Positions 23,346-27,116 of a stretch of 27,116 bases of DNA are shown one piece after another. The translations under genes were made by a program, and so were the position numbers. This DNA comes from Methanobacteriota archaeon (GTDB lineage: Archaea; Thermoplasmatota; Poseidoniia; Poseidoniales; Thalassarchaeaceae). Numbering within the stretch: the stretch's first letter is position 1; each line of letters starts with the position of its first letter. The notes beneath the pieces were generated by a model. That model had not been told where the DNA came from and did no database searches. It was given only the letters and a program-made list of their open reading frames with translations. The DNA is taken from NCBI GenBank assembly GCA_002719615.1, contig PBHZ01000018.1, positions 123,519-150,634 of the forward strand, written 5' to 3'.

Positions 23346-24790
23346 TTCATACTTGAAGCTATAAAATCAGTCTGTGTCAAATAAAATAAGAGTCCAATAC
23401 CAGCAAAAATCATCATCCATGACCCTGTCGCCTTAACAATTCCAGTATATCTCTTCAATATCTGTATTACTGATTTTCTACCTGAACTAACTAAAACTGT
23501 GACGATTATCATTAGAGACATTACTGATAGTACCAATCCAAACATTCCGGAGATGACTGCTGGCTCTCCTATGGTGATAAGCCAGGCCAAGAATGGAAAT
23601 ACGGCAGCAGCAGTACAATCTACGGATGCTGCAGAATACCCAATTCCCCAGATGTACATATTTCTCCTAGGCGTAAATATATCATCTTGTTCAGAATTTT
23701 GATATTTAGTAAGGATATTCTGAATCTTTCCAAGGAAATGTGAAGTCCAACCCAATAGCATCAATGCCCCTAATACAATCAATATCAATGAAATTATAAT
23801 TGCAATCTCGCTTAGAATTTCAGAAAGATTGAGTATTCCATTCAAACCAAATAATAAAAGTCCAATAATAGTAAAGAATGTTAATTGCCCTAAAGCCGCA
23901 TAACCTCCAATTTCAAAGGAATTAGGAATTTTCCCAATTAGTTTTCCTGTTTCTCTTAACTCATCTTCTCGCATTCCTAAATTTAGATAGTAAGTTATGT
24001 ATGAAGGTAGGACAGGAAATGCACATGGACTAAAATAAACTAGTATCCCAATAACGAGGCCAATGAAGAATACTCCTAGAACAGAATTATCAATTTTAGA
24101 AATTCCATATCTTAAATCCTCTGTATCTCCCTGGTTCGCCCTTTCAATAACAGAATCGAAAAACTTCCAATTATCAAGAGGGAAACCACTGTTTTCTTTT
24201 GCAACAGCATATCCTTCATGATCTATTATCATTATTTGAGGTATATTTATTACATTATAATATTCAAGCATATCTCCTCTTCCCTCATCTAATAGTATTA
24301 CATCTGAACCTCCATTAGCAACAGTCCATCGCATGTATTTATCTGATTCAATATCCCCAAAAGTAGAATTAATCGATTCAAAAGTTTCTAAATCATACCA
24401 CGATGCAATAGAAATAACTATCACAGGATAATCTCCTTCCAGATTATTCCAGTTATCCAAGTTTTGTTCTATGTGTTTTTGAACAAGATGGCAATTACTA
24501 CAATCTATAGCCATAAAATCCAAAACAACCGTATAGCCACGTAATTCAGACATTTTTATTGAACCATCTAGATCAAAATCGGCCAAATCATCAATCCCGG
24601 TTCTATTCATAGTAGGTACAATAAAATCTGGAACCTCATTAATTTCATCAGAAGTTCCATAAATAGAACTTGATAGATCAAATAATGTAAGAGATGAATA
24701 ACCAATCACACAAAATAAAACTATACTAATTACAAATGCTTTCCAAGTATCTCTTTCGATTAAGACATTGAAGTCTATCGTACTTTCCAC
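23342..24790 (-). CDS. Thioredoxin-CcdA fusion: membrane thiol-redox electron shuttle
   Basis: A 482-residue fusion. Residues 18-38 are a membrane anchor or signal helix. About 55-215 is a TlpA-like thioredoxin domain with CSNC at 97-100 (DFMAIDCSNCHLV), a cis-Pro loop NIPQIMIID and a typical IPQ element. About 235-480 is a CcdA (DsbD-beta-like) domain of roughly six helices, with the redox cysteines Cys256 (YFSPCAFPVLPSY) and Cys392 (SVDCTAAAVFPF). Such proteins move reducing equivalents across the membrane to exported thioredoxins, for cytochrome maturation or thiol repair. The order is unlike DsbD, where the thioredoxin domain is C-terminal. It follows the PAP2 gene by 45 bases. Its partner may be the exported CGPC protein at 9901-12996. 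Confidence 0.88.
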   Translation of the reverse strand: MESTIDFNVLIERDTWKAFVISIVLFCVIGYSSLTLFDLSSSIYGTSDEINEVPDFIVPTMNRTGIDDLADFDLDGSIKMSELRGYTVVLDFMAIDCSNCHLVQKHIEQNLDNWNNLEGDYPVIVISIASWYDLETFESINSTFGDIESDKYMRWTVANGGSDVILLDEGRGDMLEYYNVINIPQIMIIDHEGYAVAKENSGFPLDNWKFFDSVIERANQGDTEDLRYGISKIDNSVLGVFFIGLVIGILVYFSPCAFPVLPSYITYYLNLGMREDELRETGKLIGKIPNSFEIGGYAALGQLTFFTIIGLLLFGLNGILNLSEILSEIAIIISLILIVLGALMLLGWTSHFLGKIQNILTKYQNSEQDDIFTPRRNMYIWGIGYSAASVDCTAAAVFPFLAWLITIGEPAVISGMFGLVLSVMSLMIIVTVLVSSGRKSVIQILKRYTGIVKATGSWMMIFAGIGLLFYLTQTDFIASSMN

Positions 24791-24835
24791 GTTAATGGCG
24801 TCTCGTTACTACTTTTTATTACACTGCTAAATATC

Positions 24836-25627
24836 TCATTCCCAGCCTAATTCTTCTATGACCTTTGAAGAGCCCTTTTCCGAAATCATTTTCAATACTG
24901 GTTTGTAAATTTCCCATGCAAGGATGGCTACTACCAAGCCAGAGAATAAATCGAACATATAATGCTGTTTCGTAGTAAGTATGCTAATACATAATAATAC
25001 CCATTCTATCCACAATATAACCAAGAAATAATTAGTCCACTTTCTTTCAGAATAATTATTTTTCAACCAATAAGTAATTATTCTTGCAAGGCAGTATGAA
25101 TGGACAATATGTAAACTAGGCCAAGCATTCCAAGGCTTATCTGATGTATGTATGAATTCAAATAGAATTGTCTCAACTGCATTCATAGATTCCCAGTCAA
25201 TAGCATCTCTCATATCAACTTCTGCTGGAAATAAAAGAAAGAAAATTACACAAAAGAGAGTTACAAGTATTAGCATTTGCATGGCAGAAATTAGTTCTAA
25301 TCTACCTTTGTCATTTCTTGGTGCGAGAATTAGAGTAGCAGGATAAAAAAGGTATAATGCTGCATACGGAATAATCATCCAATTTATCACAGGTACTGAA
25401 CGATCATACGAGTTCTCAGGAAATACTGCAAAAGCATCATCGAGATAAAAATTAGCTATATTATTAGAGCCAAAATATGGTATTGCAATAAATATTAATC
25501 CAAAAACAAAAACTTCGAAAGAAAACCATTTTCCATTCAACTTCTCACGTCTTTTCCAACTACTGGCCCAAAATCGCTTCCAAGGAATTATCAATTTAGA
25601 AGGAAATGCATCAGCCTTCATGAACAT
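24836..25627 (-). CDS. PAP2-superfamily membrane phosphatase/phosphotransferase
   Basis: About 263 residues with five or six membrane helices. The PAP2 signature is visible as WPSLHIVHS (PSLH, about 170-173) and TTKQHYMFDLFSGL (His and Asp), corresponding to the PSxH and HxxxD motifs. The first motif (KxxxxxxRP) is not clear, though FPAEVDMRD could stand in its place. The spacing resembles the inositol-phosphotransferase-like PAP2 branch (Aur1-like) rather than simple phosphatidate phosphatases. Substrates in an archaeon could be a polyprenyl diphosphate or polar lipid head groups; this is inferred. ATG 25627 or 25621 are both possible; a TTG at 25633 is less likely. No Shine-Dalgarno is seen. 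Confidence 0.75.
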   Translation of the reverse strand: MFMKADAFPSKLIIPWKRFWASSWKRREKLNGKWFSFEVFVFGLIFIAIPYFGSNNIANFYLDDAFAVFPENSYDRSVPVINWMIIPYAALYLFYPATLILAPRNDKGRLELISAMQMLILVTLFCVIFFLLFPAEVDMRDAIDWESMNAVETILFEFIHTSDKPWNAWPSLHIVHSYCLARIITYWLKNNYSERKWTNYFLVILWIEWVLLCISILTTKQHYMFDLFSGLVVAILAWEIYKPVLKMISEKGSSKVIEELGWE

Positions 25628-25661
25628 AACCAAACAATTAATGCATATGAAGTTAACATTT

Positions 25662-27116
25662 TCAAAGCAATATTTTATTCTCAGGACTATTCATATCTTC
25701 TGCCTCCTCATCAGGAAGAATTACTGATATCAATACAGTCATTGCCGAAGATCCGAGTAGTGCAGATAGAAATACTTCTAAATTTGCCAAACCATCATCA
25801 TTAGTTGGAGAAAATAAATAATCTATTCCAGCAGAAAAATCTTCTGTTAGCGTCCCATAAATAATTACAGATAAAATTCCTGAAACAGCGCCAATCAGAG
25901 TTCCTTTTGCTGATACTCTATCCCATAAGGTCAGAAGAATTGGACCAATAGTGGCCGCAGCATATAAATCAGCTCTCAGAAAAATTTCGAATACTCCTCC
26001 ACTGTCTAAAGTAAATCCAAAAATTGTAGGCTCAGTGGCCAAATAAATTGCAAAAGGAATCATTGCAATAGTTAGAAACTTAGAAACATTAAAACTAATT
26101 TTCTCATCCAAGATATCCCTAGAAAAAGATGCTATAATTGCATTTTGTAATGTGTCTGCACTGGAACAAACCAATGCAATAGATAATATTACAAACGCTA
26201 TTATTAGGATTGTACTTATGTCTTCAATCAAATAGAAGAAAGAAACTGCTGGATCTTCAACAGCGCCTTGTCCCGCTACTGCTGTCCCTAGAAAACCCAT
26301 AATAAATACCAAAGGAAAAACAATTAGTGAAGCGCCAATCGCCCCTTTTCTTAATGCGTTTTCATTTTCGCTTGCCCAAGCTCTTTGCCAATTGCCTTGT
26401 GAAAACATCTCGGCAGCAGTAATCGCGACCACAAGTGCAAACCCTGATTTAAATGTCGAAGTATCACTTATACTTCCATGATACCATTCCCATTCAATAT
26501 CTTCGGGAGTATATGACTTGGCATCAGCAATCAAACTATTTATGTCTAAAACAAATAGTATCATCAGTAAAGATGTAATTAAAATCATTATTGACCAAGC
26601 TTGAATTTTATCTGTTTCAAGAGATGCAGGTAGTCCACCATATGCAGTATATCCTGCAGTAACAATGCCTACTGCAATCATAGGAAATAAAGGGTTCATT
26701 CCAACTAAAATTTCCATCACTTTGCCAATAGCGATGAATTCTGCAAAAAGGAATGTGAACATATACAAAATTGAAATTAATCCAACATAAATTTGCATTG
26801 GCCTTCCAGCACGAGATTTGGCATAATCAGCAAGAGTAACGCCATTAGGTATTTTTTCTCTGATAATTGGTCCTACGTAGGCGAGTAGGAGAAAAGGAGT
26901 TGATGCCGATAAAGCATAACCAAAAACATCCCAGAATCCTCCATAATAACCTACTTCCGAAGGCCCCAAAAGAATCCAAATACCCATTCCTGATGCAAAA
27001 AGACTCAGAGTAATACTCATGGTAGATTGAGTTCCTCTAGCAGATAAATATTCATCATTATTAATTTCTCTTTTTGATGCCGCTTTGTATCCTATATATC
27101 CAAAGAGTCCCAGTGT
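25662..27116 (-). CDS. Sodium:solute symporter (SSS family), 5' end outside window
   Basis: The frame runs from the stop at 25662 to the right edge without a stop, so the start lies beyond 27116. The ATG at 27020 is internal: the residues before it (GLFGYIGYKAASKREINNDE, then YLSARG) are the usual first helix end and loop of SSS proteins. The visible 484 residues span about twelve helices, with the family signature YGGLPASLETDKIQAWSIM and the Na2-site helix LVCSSADTLQNAIIASFSRDI. The family imports sugars, proline, pantothenate, iodide or other solutes with Na+; the substrate is not determined. It lies about 35 bases upstream of the PAP2 gene on the same strand. Confidence 0.9.
   Translation of the reverse strand, partial: TLGLFGYIGYKAASKREINNDEYLSARGTQSTMSITLSLFASGMGIWILLGPSEVGYYGGFWDVFGYALSASTPFLLLAYVGPIIREKIPNGVTLADYAKSRAGRPMQIYVGLISILYMFTFLFAEFIAIGKVMEILVGMNPLFPMIAVGIVTAGYTAYGGLPASLETDKIQAWSIMILITSLLMILFVLDINSLIADAKSYTPEDIEWEWYHGSISDTSTFKSGFALVVAITAAEMFSQGNWQRAWASENENALRKGAIGASLIVFPLVFIMGFLGTAVAGQGAVEDPAVSFFYLIEDISTILIIAFVILSIALVCSSADTLQNAIIASFSRDILDEKISFNVSKFLTIAMIPFAIYLATEPTIFGFTLDSGGVFEIFLRADLYAAATIGPILLTLWDRVSAKGTLIGAVSGILSVIIYGTLTEDFSAGIDYLFSPTNDDGLANLEVFLSALLGSSAMTVLISVILPDEEAEDMNSPENKILL

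Noticed and set aside
1..27116. Defence, CRISPR, phage or transposon content
   Set aside because: No array of spaced repeats, transposase, integrase, terminal inverted repeats or known defence genes were seen.

Overview
The window is AT-rich (roughly one third G+C by eye) and almost fully coding. It comes from an archaeon. Archaeal markers are a membrane-anchored LonB protease, an archaeal-type aspartyl-tRNA synthetase, TrmI tRNA methyltransferase, ribosomal protein eL40, a UPF0147 protein and an AbrB-PhoU regulator. The low G+C, a very large secreted protein with a calcium-repeat tail and PGF-CTERM-like anchor, and bacterial-looking metabolic genes fit planktonic marine Euryarchaeota (Poseidoniia, Marine Group II, or a relative). 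This placement is inferred from gene content only.

Layout. 1-1059 (+): the 3' part of an unrecognised gene, then an NMN adenylyltransferase-like gene. 9849-1070 (-): one dense block read right to left: TrmI, AspRS, formyltransferase-family protein, short-chain dehydrogenase, luciferase-like flavin oxygenase, asparaginase II-like amidohydrolase, class-8-like aldehyde dehydrogenase, KAS III/FabH-like synthase. The last six look like one metabolic pathway attached to two tRNA genes. 9901-12996 (+): a 1031-residue exported thioredoxin-like protein. 13112-17674 (+): LonB, an MFS transporter, an Ntn-type asparaginase/isoaspartyl peptidase and UPF0147. 20662-17710 (-): a PiT phosphate transporter fused to a PhoU-like domain, eL40 (51 residues) and a LysE/ArgO-type exporter. 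20787-23345 (+): an AbrB-PhoU regulator divergent from the PiT gene, then two tandem thymidylate-kinase paralogues, the second with a degenerate P-loop. 27116-23342 (-): a sodium:solute symporter cut by the right edge, a PAP2-type membrane phosphatase and a thioredoxin-CcdA fusion.

How the genes may work together. (i) The divergent regulator and PiT-PhoU fusion, sharing a promoter with twin AT palindromes, look like a self-contained phosphate-uptake module. (ii) The thioredoxin-CcdA fusion and the exported CGPC protein could belong to one extracytoplasmic thiol-redox system. (iii) LonB and the isoaspartyl peptidase/asparaginase suggest protein turnover; a second, unrelated asparaginase-fold enzyme sits in the oxygenase-dehydrogenase operon. 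(iv) The six-gene operon is the best candidate for an undescribed pathway: an oxygenase, a ketoreductase-like protein with a broken catalytic triad, an amidohydrolase, a formyltransferase-like enzyme, an aldehyde dehydrogenase and a C-C condensing enzyme. No tRNA, rRNA, CRISPR array, insertion sequence or phage gene was seen.
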